The position numbers and the translations under genes were made by a program. Shown piece after piece: positions 6,548-13,675 of a DNA stretch of 18,752 bases; position 1 is the first letter of the stretch; every line of letters begins with the position of its first letter. Source of the stretch: JAQUGA01 sp038210985 (GTDB lineage Bacteria; Bacteroidota; Bacteroidia; Bacteroidales; WCHB1-69); the NCBI GenBank assembly GCA_038210985.1, contig JBBQWB010000055.1, positions 1 through 18,752 on the forward strand. The letters are read 5' to 3'. The notes beneath the pieces are model-generated. The model did not search any database and had not been told where the DNA came from. It was given only the letters and a program-made list of their open reading frames with translations.

Positions 6548-7084
6548 ATGGAAGTTATTACTTTAAAAGACAAACGCTTTGTTAAGTATATTTCGTCGGA
6601 AGTAATCGAAAAAGCAGTTAAAGAAGTTGCTAATAAAATCAGTTGTGATTACAAAGGCAAAACGCCTCTGTTTCTAGTAGTTCTTAATGGAGCTATTATG
6701 TTTGCAAGCGATTTGCTAAAACAATTAACAATCGACTGCGAAGTGAGTTGCATCAAAGTATCTTCATACGAAGGCATGAGTTCGACAAACGAAGTGAACA
6801 CATTAATTGGTTTAAAAAACAGCGTCAAAGATAAAGACATTATTATCGTTGAAGACATTGTGGATACTGGATTAACAATCGAAACGATAATCAAGCAATT
6901 GAATATTCAAAATCCATCGAGCATTAAAATTGCCACCATGACATTTAAAGAGGATGCATATCACAAATCGACACCCATCGATTACGTAGCTCTTCGGATT
7001 CCAAATAAATTTATAGTTGGATATGGCTTGGATTACGATGAAATTGGCAGAAATTATAAAGACATCTATCAAGTAATAGATTAA
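6548..7084 (+). CDS. hpt: Hypoxanthine phosphoribosyltransferase
   Basis: Purine-salvage enzyme joining hypoxanthine or guanine to PRPP to give IMP or GMP. Starting at the ATG at 6548 the protein is 178 residues, the usual length for bacterial Hpt. The PRPP-binding loop is IIVEDIVDTGLT at about 99-110 with the acidic pair E102-D103. The phosphate loop VVLNGAIMF is at 44-52, and the flexible-loop motif KVSSYEG at 70-76 carries the conserved Ser-Tyr. The C-terminal VGYGLDYDE segment matches the base-binding hood of the family. It is the first gene of a tight operon with adenylate kinase genes 11 bases downstream; hpt next to adk is a familiar arrangement in this phylum. Confidence 0.93.
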   Translation: MEVITLKDKRFVKYISSEVIEKAVKEVANKISCDYKGKTPLFLVVLNGAIMFASDLLKQLTIDCEVSCIKVSSYEGMSSTNEVNTLIGLKNSVKDKDIIIVEDIVDTGLTIETIIKQLNIQNPSSIKIATMTFKEDAYHKSTPIDYVALRIPNKFIVGYGLDYDEIGRNYKDIYQVID

Positions 7085-7095
7085 ACAAATTCAAC

Positions 7096-8265
7096 ATGTT
7101 AAACATTGCTATTTTTGGAGCTCCTGGTGCTGGTAAAGGCACTCAATCCAAATTTCTTGCCGAAAGATACAACTTAGTTCATCTTTCTACTGGCGATATT
7201 CTTCGACAAGAAATTGCCAACGATACCGAAATTGGAGTAAAAGCTAAAAGCATTATCGCTCGTGGCGAACTTGTTTCGGACGAAATTATTGTTCAAATTA
7301 TTGAAGACAAAATAAAAATGAACCCAAATGCAAATGGGTTTTTGTTAGACGGTTTTCCACGTACACTTGTTCAAGCATACATTTTAGATGGTTTATTGCT
7401 TCGACTAAACACCTCTTTAACTTGCATGCTTAGCCTCGAAGCTCCCAGAGAAGTCCTTTACAATCGTTTAATTAGCAGAGCAAAGGTTTCGGGCAGAACC
7501 GACGACACTCATGAAGTGGTTACATTCCGTTTAAAAGAATACGAAGAAAAAACTATCCCAGTAGCTGATTTTTATAAAGAACGAAAAAAATATATCAGCA
7601 TTGATGGTGTTGGAAGTATTGAGGATATTTCTGAACGATTAAATCATTCAGTTGAAGAGGAACTTCGAAAAACTTTACTTAATGTTGTAATTATTGGACG
7701 ACCAGGTGGAGGAAAAGGCTCACAAGGTCATTTATTAGCCCAAAAATACAATTTGGCTTATATCTCATCGGGGCACTTACTTCGCAACGAAGTGAAAAAC
7801 GACACAGAACTAGGTAAACGAGTTATGCCATACCTCGAAACAGGATTAAATGTTCCAGATGAAATTATCATTCAAATGCTTGAAAAAGAGATTAAATTAC
7901 ATCCAGACACACAAGGATTTATTTTTAAAGGATTTCCACGAACTATTGTGCAGGCTTATATCCTTGATGGTATGCTCATGCGATCTTCTTTTTCTGTTAA
8001 CCTTGCCATTAATTTAGATGTGCCATTGCTAGAATGCTTTAAACGACTTTCGGTGAGGGCAAAAACAACTAAACGAAGAACGTATGACACTGAAACAGAT
8101 TTGATTATTCGCCGAATGGAAGAATATGAAACAAAAACAAAACCTGTTATTGAATATTATAAAAAGTTGAATAAATATGCTATAGTTGATGGAATTGGTC
8201 TCGAAAACGAAGTGTACGAACGTCTATCCGTGGTAGTTGAAAAATGGTTTAAGAAAATTAGATAA
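7096..8265 (+). CDS. adk: Double adenylate kinase (two fused AK domains, second degenerate)
   Basis: A 389-residue protein, twice the usual length, made of two complete short-LID adenylate kinase domains (about 1-192 and 195-389). Adenylate kinase interconverts ATP + AMP and 2 ADP. Domain 1 has every canonical motif: P-loop GAPGAGKGTQ (8-17), STGDILR (31-37), DGFPRT (85-90) and LID GRTDD (133-137) with the following Arg145 and Tyr149. Domain 2 keeps a P-loop (GRPGGGKGSQ, 201-210) but has SSGH for STGD (224-227), KGFPRT for DGFPRT (278-283) and RRTYD for GRxDD (327-331), so its catalysis is doubtful. Both halves share the unusual segment VQAYILDG after PRT, which points to an internal tandem duplication. 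There is no stop or frame break between the halves. It lies 11 bases after hpt and 10 before a third kinase. Confidence 0.88.
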   Translation: MLNIAIFGAPGAGKGTQSKFLAERYNLVHLSTGDILRQEIANDTEIGVKAKSIIARGELVSDEIIVQIIEDKIKMNPNANGFLLDGFPRTLVQAYILDGLLLRLNTSLTCMLSLEAPREVLYNRLISRAKVSGRTDDTHEVVTFRLKEYEEKTIPVADFYKERKKYISIDGVGSIEDISERLNHSVEEELRKTLLNVVIIGRPGGGKGSQGHLLAQKYNLAYISSGHLLRNEVKNDTELGKRVMPYLETGLNVPDEIIIQMLEKEIKLHPDTQGFIFKGFPRTIVQAYILDGMLMRSSFSVNLAINLDVPLLECFKRLSVRAKTTKRRTYDTETDLIIRRMEEYETKTKPVIEYYKKLNKYAIVDGIGLENEVYERLSVVVEKWFKKIR

Positions 8266-8275
8266 ACAATACTGA

Positions 8276-8863
8276 ATGGATTTTAACATAGTAATGATTG
8301 GCCCACCATGTAGTGGCAAAGGAACTCACTCTGATCTAATTGCTAATGAATTTGGATTAATGCACATCTCTACGGGCGAGCTTTTTCGAAGAGAAATGGA
8401 CATAGAAACCCCCATAGGTATCATTGCCAAAATGCTCATTAACAATGGAAATTTAGTTCCTGATAGCATTACTTTAAAAATGCTTTATAAGCATATTAAA
8501 AACAATAAAGATGTTAAAGGATTTCTTTTAGACGGTGTACCTCGCACCTTACCACAAGCCGAACTAATTGAAAAATACATAGCTAAATATAATATTCGTT
8601 GCGATGTTGTTTTTTATTTACACGCTCCCGATGAAGTTCTTTTTAATCGTATGCAAAAACGCTCAAAAGATGGCAGAGAGGACGACACGGAAGCTTCCTT
8701 TTTTAAACGCATGATGAATTACTACGATTTAACTCATGTGCTCACCGAATATTATATGGCAAAAGGCAAATTAATTCCAATTTCTACGGATGCACCGATA
8801 ACCGAAGTGTCGAATAAAATTTTTAATACTATAAATTACTACTTGTCAAAAATTAAACAATAG
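8276..8863 (+). CDS. Adenylate kinase-family protein (third AK domain in the operon)
   Basis: A 195-residue, single-domain short-LID nucleoside monophosphate kinase. It has the P-loop GPPCSGKGTH (9-18), STGELFR (32-38, Glu for the usual Asp), DGVPRT (86-91, Val for Phe) and a good LID motif GREDD (133-137) with Arg and Tyr residues after it. Catalytic residues look largely intact, so it is probably an active adenylate kinase or a kinase with altered monophosphate specificity. It lacks the VQAYILDG segment shared by the two halves of the preceding protein (here LPQAELIEK), so it is a more distant copy. Spacing is 10 bases upstream and 5 downstream, indicating cotranscription. Confidence 0.85.
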   Translation: MDFNIVMIGPPCSGKGTHSDLIANEFGLMHISTGELFRREMDIETPIGIIAKMLINNGNLVPDSITLKMLYKHIKNNKDVKGFLLDGVPRTLPQAELIEKYIAKYNIRCDVVFYLHAPDEVLFNRMQKRSKDGREDDTEASFFKRMMNYYDLTHVLTEYYMAKGKLIPISTDAPITEVSNKIFNTINYYLSKIKQ

Positions 8864-8868
8864 TTTAT

Positions 8869-9132
8869 ATGGAAACCAAGAACAAACTAGTCCCTTTTCA
8901 AGTATTCTCTGACGCTATTCAAGCTCACATGTTATTTAATAAGCTTGATAGCGAAGGAATTGAATGTTATTTATACGATGAAAATATAGTATCCATCAAT
9001 CCCTTTTTAGATGCTGCCGTTGGAGGAATAAAAGTGATGATAAAGGAAGAAGATTTGGAAAAAGCTACACTAATTTACAACAGCGATTACTCTAGTGATA
9101 TTCCAAACGATGCGGAATTTACTAAAGAATAA
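8869..9132 (+). CDS. DUF2007 family protein
   Basis: An 87-residue soluble protein. The pattern VFSDAIQAHMLFNKLDSEGIECYLYDENIVSINPFLDAAVGGIKVMIKEEDLEKA matches DUF2007: alternating strand and helix, the HIVSxNP-like segment (here NIVSINP) and the AVGGIKV strand. The family is small, sometimes labelled putative signal-transducing, and has no established biochemical role. It is the last gene of the hpt-adenylate kinase operon, 5 bases after the third kinase. Its stop is 20 bases from that of the convergent pyrD. Confidence 0.8.
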   Translation: METKNKLVPFQVFSDAIQAHMLFNKLDSEGIECYLYDENIVSINPFLDAAVGGIKVMIKEEDLEKATLIYNSDYSSDIPNDAEFTKE

Positions 9133-9152
9133 ACTATAGAAATCTCGTATAT

Positions 9153-10064
9153 TTACACCTCAAGTTTGCCCACTAAATCCGACACATTATTAAAACCATG
9201 TCGTTTCATGTAGTCTTCAATGCCACGAATCACTTTTAATCCTATTGCTGGATCGATAAAATTAGCCGTACCAATTTGAATAGCACTTGCTCCAGCAAGA
9301 AAAAACTCTATTGCATCTCGGGCATTCATTATACCACCAAGACCAATAATTGGAATTTTAACCGCATTACTTACTTGCCAAACCATTCGCAATGCTACAG
9401 GTTTTACCGCTGGACCCGATAATCCGCCAGTAATCGTGGACAAAATCGGTTTACGTTTTTCGGCATCAATTGCCATACCTAACAAAGTATTTATTAACGA
9501 AACTGCATCCGCTCCATTGTCTTCGGCTGTTTTTGCAATAGAAGCAATATCGGTAACATTTGGCGATAATTTTACAATAAGCACCTTATTATACGCCTTT
9601 CTAACAGCCAAAACTACCGTTTGAGCCGAAGAACAAGAGGTTCCAAATGCCATCCCTCCTTCTTTTACATTTGGACACGAAATATTAAGTTCGATGGCAG
9701 GAATATCATCTAAATCATTCAGCTTTTCGGCAACCTTAACATAATCGTCCACCTGCGAGCCTGAAACATTAACAATTATATTGGTTTGATAATGTCTGAT
9801 TTTCGGATAAATATGTTCGATAAAATAATCTACTCCTTTATTTTGAAGACCTACGGCATTTAACATTCCCGAAGGAGTTTCCGCCATTCGGGGATAAGGA
9901 TTTCCTTCGCGATGATGCAGTGTAGTACCTTTTACAACAATTCCACCCAATGTCGAAACATCCATAAAATCATCAAATTCAGTACCATAACCAAATGTAC
10001 CCGAAGCAGTTAATACAGGATTTTTGAATGTGAGCCCTTTAATTTTAACACTTAAATCTACCAT
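9153..10064 (-). CDS. pyrD: Dihydroorotate dehydrogenase, catalytic subunit (type 1B)
   Basis: Oxidises dihydroorotate to orotate in pyrimidine synthesis, passing electrons from FMN to the PyrK subunit. It is 303 residues, normal for the class. The N-terminal NPVLTASGTFGYG (15-27), the substrate loop GMLNAVGLQN (66-75) and NISCPN (127-132) are present. Cys130 is the active-site base that distinguishes class 1 enzymes from the membrane-bound class 2 (which use Ser). The C-terminal phosphate-binding part has IIGLGGIMNARDAIEFFLAGASAIQIGTA. It overlaps the end of pyrK by 7 bases, implying translational coupling of the two subunits. Confidence 0.95.
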   Translation of the reverse strand: MVDLSVKIKGLTFKNPVLTASGTFGYGTEFDDFMDVSTLGGIVVKGTTLHHREGNPYPRMAETPSGMLNAVGLQNKGVDYFIEHIYPKIRHYQTNIIVNVSGSQVDDYVKVAEKLNDLDDIPAIELNISCPNVKEGGMAFGTSCSSAQTVVLAVRKAYNKVLIVKLSPNVTDIASIAKTAEDNGADAVSLINTLLGMAIDAEKRKPILSTITGGLSGPAVKPVALRMVWQVSNAVKIPIIGLGGIMNARDAIEFFLAGASAIQIGTANFIDPAIGLKVIRGIEDYMKRHGFNNVSDLVGKLEV

Positions 10065-10825
10065 TTTAAATCATTTACGTTAAATACTGGTCCTTCGGTA
10101 CAAACACATTGATTTCCATTTTTAGTATCGGTAACACAACACAAACAAGCACCAATTCCGCATGCCATCATGTTTTCGAGCGACACTTCACAATCTATTT
10201 GATTTTCTTTTGCAACTTTTCCAACAGCTTTCATCATTGGTTCGGGTCCACAAACAAAAATTTTATCGTAAACCGATAAATCCTGAAACAATGAATGAGA
10301 AGTTACCAAGCCCTTTTCTCCATGCGTTCCGTCCTCCGTTATCGTAAATACATTTCCAAATTGTTGATATTTATCTAACATGGAAATGTTTTTGGAGGAA
10401 CGTGCACCAATTAAAATATCTGACTTGTTTCCTAATTCATTTAATTTTCGCGACAAAAAAAGCAATGGTGCTACTCCACAACCACCTCCAATCAATAAAG
10501 GCTTTTGGATAGTTTCGTAATGAAATTGATTTCCTAAAGGATACATCATATTGATAACATCTCCTGGTTTTAATTCAGACATTGCCTTTGTACCATCGCC
10601 AACAATCTTCACAAATAACGACATTGTATTATTTGCAACATCGATGTCGTGAATGCTTATCGGACGTCTTAAAAATGTAGTTTTAGAACCATTCACTTCG
10701 ATATTTACAAACTGACCAGGTTTAATGCCATTCAATGATTCGGAGGATTGAACTTCAATAACAACATGCTCATCATTGATTTTATGAATGGTTTTAACAA
10801 TAAAATCTTTTACGCTCTTCTTCAT
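10058..10825 (-). CDS. pyrK: Dihydroorotate dehydrogenase electron-transfer subunit
   Basis: FAD and [2Fe-2S] subunit that lets type 1B dihydroorotate dehydrogenase reduce NAD+. In 255 residues it shows the FAD motif RRPISI (53-58), the NAD(P)-binding GGGCGVAPL region (113-121), VCGPEPMM (191-198) and a C-terminal cluster site. In that site Cys222, Cys227, Cys230 and Cys242 follow the C-x4-C-x2-C-x11-C pattern before EGPVF. Cys229 and Cys240 are extra cysteines. It precedes pyrD on the minus strand; a strong terminator separates it from the DUF5606 gene upstream, so pyrKD should have its own promoter, which I could not identify clearly. Confidence 0.93.
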   Translation of the reverse strand: MKKSVKDFIVKTIHKINDEHVVIEVQSSESLNGIKPGQFVNIEVNGSKTTFLRRPISIHDIDVANNTMSLFVKIVGDGTKAMSELKPGDVINMMYPLGNQFHYETIQKPLLIGGGCGVAPLLFLSRKLNELGNKSDILIGARSSKNISMLDKYQQFGNVFTITEDGTHGEKGLVTSHSLFQDLSVYDKIFVCGPEPMMKAVGKVAKENQIDCEVSLENMMACGIGACLCCVTDTKNGNQCVCTEGPVFNVNDLKW

Positions 10826-10858
10826 TTTTCAGAAATCTAATTTTTGTTCTACTAAAAT

Positions 10859-10886
10859 AAAAAGTCCGTAAAAAAACGGACTTTTT
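10859..10886. terminator. Intrinsic terminator between the DUF5606 gene and pyrK
   Basis: An 11-bp perfect stem AAAAAGTCCGT / ACGGACTTTTT (10859-10869 and 10876-10886) around a 6-base loop, ending in T runs on both strands. It sits 5 bases past the DUF5606 stop on the minus strand and should end that transcript. Confidence 0.8.
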
Positions 10887-10891
10887 AAAGA

Positions 10892-11338
10892 TTATTCTTT
10901 TGTTTCGGATGGAATTTCTTCCTTAACTACTTCCTCCGTTTCAGTCGATTCATCATCAAAATTTAACATGTTTTGTTCTAAAAGTTGATTATACCATGAA
11001 AACAATTTTTTCATATCCGAAACATAAACTCTTTCGGTATTATAATCAGGGAAAATTTTTAGCATATATTTTTTCAACTCTTCGTTACTCGATTTTGAGT
11101 CGATTGCTTTTCCTCCATTTTCTAATTCATAGATGTTTTTTAAAATAGCTTTTAAGGAAAGATCTTCCGAATTACCAAACATCGTAATTTCCTCTAAAGT
11201 GCTCACTCTGTCGTTTCCAAACACTGGAAAACGCTTATGATCGTTAAAAGATTCTACGATAATTCCACTTTTAGACCTACTTACAAGTTTGTGAAGTCCG
11301 CTTTTACCAACAATAGTCAAAATTTCATTTAGTTTCAT
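10892..11338 (-). CDS. DUF5606 family protein
   Basis: A 148-residue soluble protein. The start (MKLNEILTIVGKSGLHKLVSRSK), the IVES segment, the KRFPVF ... VSTLEEI stretch and the YNTERVYVSDMKKLFSWYNQLLE segment match the DUF5606 family of this phylum. The last 25 residues are strongly acidic (ESTETEEVVKEE) and probably disordered. No catalytic motif is visible and the family has no assigned role. It is monocistronic: a terminator follows directly, and a TAAATTTG element (11365-11358) lies 20 bases before the start. Confidence 0.75.
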   Translation of the reverse strand: MKLNEILTIVGKSGLHKLVSRSKSGIIVESFNDHKRFPVFGNDRVSTLEEITMFGNSEDLSLKAILKNIYELENGGKAIDSKSSNEELKKYMLKIFPDYNTERVYVSDMKKLFSWYNQLLEQNMLNFDDESTETEEVVKEEIPSETKE

Positions 11339-11357
11339 ATAAATATTTTTAGTAGTG

Positions 11358-11365
11358 CAAATTTA
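11358..11365 (-). promoter_or_regulatory. Candidate -7 element for the DUF5606 gene
   Basis: Minus-strand TAAATTTG matches TAnnTTTG, 20 bases ahead of the ATG. No good TTG is found 18-20 bases further upstream. Confidence 0.35.
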
Positions 11366-11469
11366 AAAATAATATTAGTTGTAGTTCATAATATTGAAAT
11401 TAAATTTTAATTCAGATAGATTAAAAAATAAAAGAAGCATTTTCAATCTCTAAGTTAAATGTATTTTTA

Positions 11470-12882
11470 TTAATAATGAATAATCATAGCTTGGGCATAA
11501 TACACCGCAGCACCAGCCAAATAGCCTATTAATGCAATCCAAGATATTTTTTTCAAGTACCAAATAAAATCAATTTTTTCAAGCCCCATTGCAGCAACAC
11601 CTGCAGCCGAACCAATAATTAAAATACTACCACCAGTTCCGGCACAATATGCTAAAAATTCCCAAAATATTCCATCCTGAATAAAGAAATGAGCGTAAGC
11701 GGGATCCGTAGCAGCTTGAACCATTTCGGGAGAATTAATTGGATACATACCCATTGCTCCTGCAACTAAAGGCACATTGTCAACTACGGATGAAAGTATT
11801 CCAATTGCAACATCAATTCCAAATACGTTCCCAATATTATCTCTTAACCAGTTTCCCAATAAATTTAAATGACCAGCTGATTGTAAACTTGCAACTGCCG
11901 ATAAAATACCCAAAAAGAATAATACGGTAGGAACATCTACATTTGTCAAAATTTTGGTTACTTGCAAACCTGGTTTCGTTTTATTTTGCCGTCCATGGTG
12001 TAAAATTTCAGTAATTACCCACATCACTCCTAAGCTAAGTAACATGCCCATATAGGGAGGCAAATGCGTTAATGTTTTAAATACTGGAACAAAAAGAAGT
12101 GCCGAAACACCAATTATAAGCATAACTAATTTTAGTCTTTCCGAAGTTTCTTCCGAATTATCTGCATTCTTTTCTATAATAGGTTTTTCCAAATTACCTT
12201 TCATTATAAACGAAAGTATAATCAATGGCACTATCATGCTTACCAAACTTGGTAAAAAGACCATCGTAATAACTTTAGCAGCTGTAATTTGACCACCAAT
12301 CCATAACATAATAGTAGTAACATCACCGATTGGCGAGAATGCTCCTCCTGAGTTTGCGGCTAAAATTACCAAACCAGCATAAAACCATCTAGTTTCTTTG
12401 TCTGCAACCAGCTTTCGCAAAAGTGCTACCATCACAATAGTAGTAGTAAGATTATCTAAAACTGCCGACATGAAGAATGTTAAGAAACCCAATATCCAAA
12501 GTAATTTCACCTTATTTAAAGTGGTAATTTTATTGGTGATAATTTCAAAACCTCCATGACGGTCAACAATTTCAACAATAGTCATTGCCCCAAGCAAAAA
12601 GAATAATATTTCGGAAATTTCGCCCAAACTTTCTAAAATTTGCACATGCGAAATAAAATGTATCATTCCTTCCTGCGAATTGGCACCAGGATTTGCTGCA
12701 ACATAGTTATTCCAAGCAACACTCAATCCCGAGCTAAATATTTCACTGCTACCCAAAATATATACAACCCATGTTAACACACCTATTAATAAAGCAGATG
12801 CTGCCTTATCAATTTTTAAAGGATGTTCCAATGCAATCATTAAATATCCAATTACAAAAACCAAAACCATTAACAAAAACAT
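11470..12882 (-). CDS. nhaD: Sodium/proton antiporter NhaD
   Basis: A 470-residue integral membrane protein with about 12 hydrophobic segments, the size of known NhaD antiporters, which exchange internal Na+ or Li+ for external protons. Two family motifs are clear in the first half: SAVLDNLTTTIVMVALL (139-155) and ANSGGAFSPIGDVTTIMLWIGG (176-197), with conserved Asp143-Asn144 and Asp187. The second half carries the symmetric counterpart SSVVDNVPLVAGAMGM and an AGTGGSILIIGSAAGVAAMG segment, consistent with the inverted-repeat fold of the ion transporter superfamily. The first hydrophobic segment begins at the first Met, supporting this start. A second family member lies on the opposite strand at 13676. 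Confidence 0.92.
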   Translation of the reverse strand: MFLLMVLVFVIGYLMIALEHPLKIDKAASALLIGVLTWVVYILGSSEIFSSGLSVAWNNYVAANPGANSQEGMIHFISHVQILESLGEISEILFFLLGAMTIVEIVDRHGGFEIITNKITTLNKVKLLWILGFLTFFMSAVLDNLTTTIVMVALLRKLVADKETRWFYAGLVILAANSGGAFSPIGDVTTIMLWIGGQITAAKVITMVFLPSLVSMIVPLIILSFIMKGNLEKPIIEKNADNSEETSERLKLVMLIIGVSALLFVPVFKTLTHLPPYMGMLLSLGVMWVITEILHHGRQNKTKPGLQVTKILTNVDVPTVLFFLGILSAVASLQSAGHLNLLGNWLRDNIGNVFGIDVAIGILSSVVDNVPLVAGAMGMYPINSPEMVQAATDPAYAHFFIQDGIFWEFLAYCAGTGGSILIIGSAAGVAAMGLEKIDFIWYLKKISWIALIGYLAGAAVYYAQAMIIHY

Positions 12883-12916
12883 AATTCTATTATTTAATTT
12901 GTACTGAAATTCTGAA

Positions 12917-12945
12917 CAAAAATAATAAAATCAACGGCAAAACAA
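12917..12945 (-). promoter_or_regulatory. Promoter of nhaD (minus strand)
   Basis: Minus-strand TTG (12945-12943), 18-base spacer, then TATTTTTG (12924-12917), matching the -33/-7 consensus. Transcription would start near 12911, about 28 bases before the ATG. A long inverted repeat covers the -33 part. Confidence 0.5.
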
Positions 12946-12959
12946 GCATGTTTTACCGT
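12934..12959. promoter_or_regulatory. Inverted repeat over the nhaD -33 region
   Basis: ACGGCAAAACA (12934-12944), 4-base centre, TGTTTTACCGT (12949-12959): 11-bp arms with one mismatch. It overlaps the -33 element of the predicted nhaD promoter, as an operator would. The 9 bases AGCATGTTT (12945-12953) recur inverted as AAACATGCT at 13001-13009. Confidence 0.4.
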
Positions 12960-13250
12960 TTATTTTTCATCTTACTTATTATCACACAATATATTGCATC
13001 AAACATGCTGATTTTCAGAATGTAATTAAAATAACTATATGTATTCGATGAAATATAAATCTAACAAATTTATATTAATCATATTACATTTTAAAATCTA
13101 TTTTATTCAAATTTCAAAATCTATGCATGTATTTATTTTACAGCTGTTTAAAAAAATCAAAAAAAAATATTACCAAACATGAAAAATAATAGATAATTAA
13201 AAAAATAATTAAAGAAATGATGTAGTTTTGCACACGAATTAAATTAAAAA
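12960..13250. other. AT-rich gap between the two nhaD units
   Basis: Very AT-rich, with no gene seen. It contains an all A+T hairpin (9-bp arms, 13052-13060 and 13068-13076), the inverted copy AAACATGCT at 13001-13009 and, at its right end, the promoter of the small ORF. Confidence 0.5.
13223..13230 (+). promoter_or_regulatory. Candidate -7 element for the small ORF and second antiporter
   Basis: TAGTTTTG matches TAnnTTTG, 20 bases ahead of the ATG at 13251. No TTG is found at the usual distance upstream. The position supports the small ORF as a real first gene. Confidence 0.45.
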
Positions 13251-13613
13251 ATGAAAAACAAAAACAATTATGTTATTAATAATGCAATATTAATAATTGG
13301 CATTATTGTTATTTTTCATACATACCAAAAGTTTACTCCTTTGGAATTTTATATTGGAAAAACGATACTTAAATTAAATAAGCCCAATATCCATCCATTA
13401 TCTTCCAATATACTTTCGGAAATTGCATTTAAAGATGCATTGATATCAAATTATCAATTTAATAAAAAGAAATACACTTATTTTAAAACAGCTCCCAAGA
13501 TTAGCACAACAGTTTTTAAAACATGTTTAATTACGACAAAAAAAAAACTTTTTAATTCAAATCATACTTTTCAAAGTAACTTGATTATTGAATTAAGAAA
13601 CTTGAGAATATAA
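13251..13613 (+). CDS. Hypothetical membrane-anchored protein
   Basis: I do not recognise this 120-residue protein. It has one N-terminal hydrophobic stretch (AILIIGIIVIF, about residues 12-22) that could be a membrane anchor or uncleaved signal. The remaining part is basic and rich in Lys, Thr, Asn and Phe, predicted to face the outside. A -7-like element directly upstream and the downstream antiporter gene (62 bases after the stop, same strand) suggest a real gene cotranscribed with it. The extreme A+T content leaves some chance that it is a spurious open frame. Confidence 0.45.
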   Translation: MKNKNNYVINNAILIIGIIVIFHTYQKFTPLEFYIGKTILKLNKPNIHPLSSNILSEIAFKDALISNYQFNKKKYTYFKTAPKISTTVFKTCLITTKKKLFNSNHTFQSNLIIELRNLRI

Positions 13614-13675
13614 AATAAAAAAATCAAAACTATTTCATTTTATCATTTAATTAATAACAAATTAAACTTAAAAGT

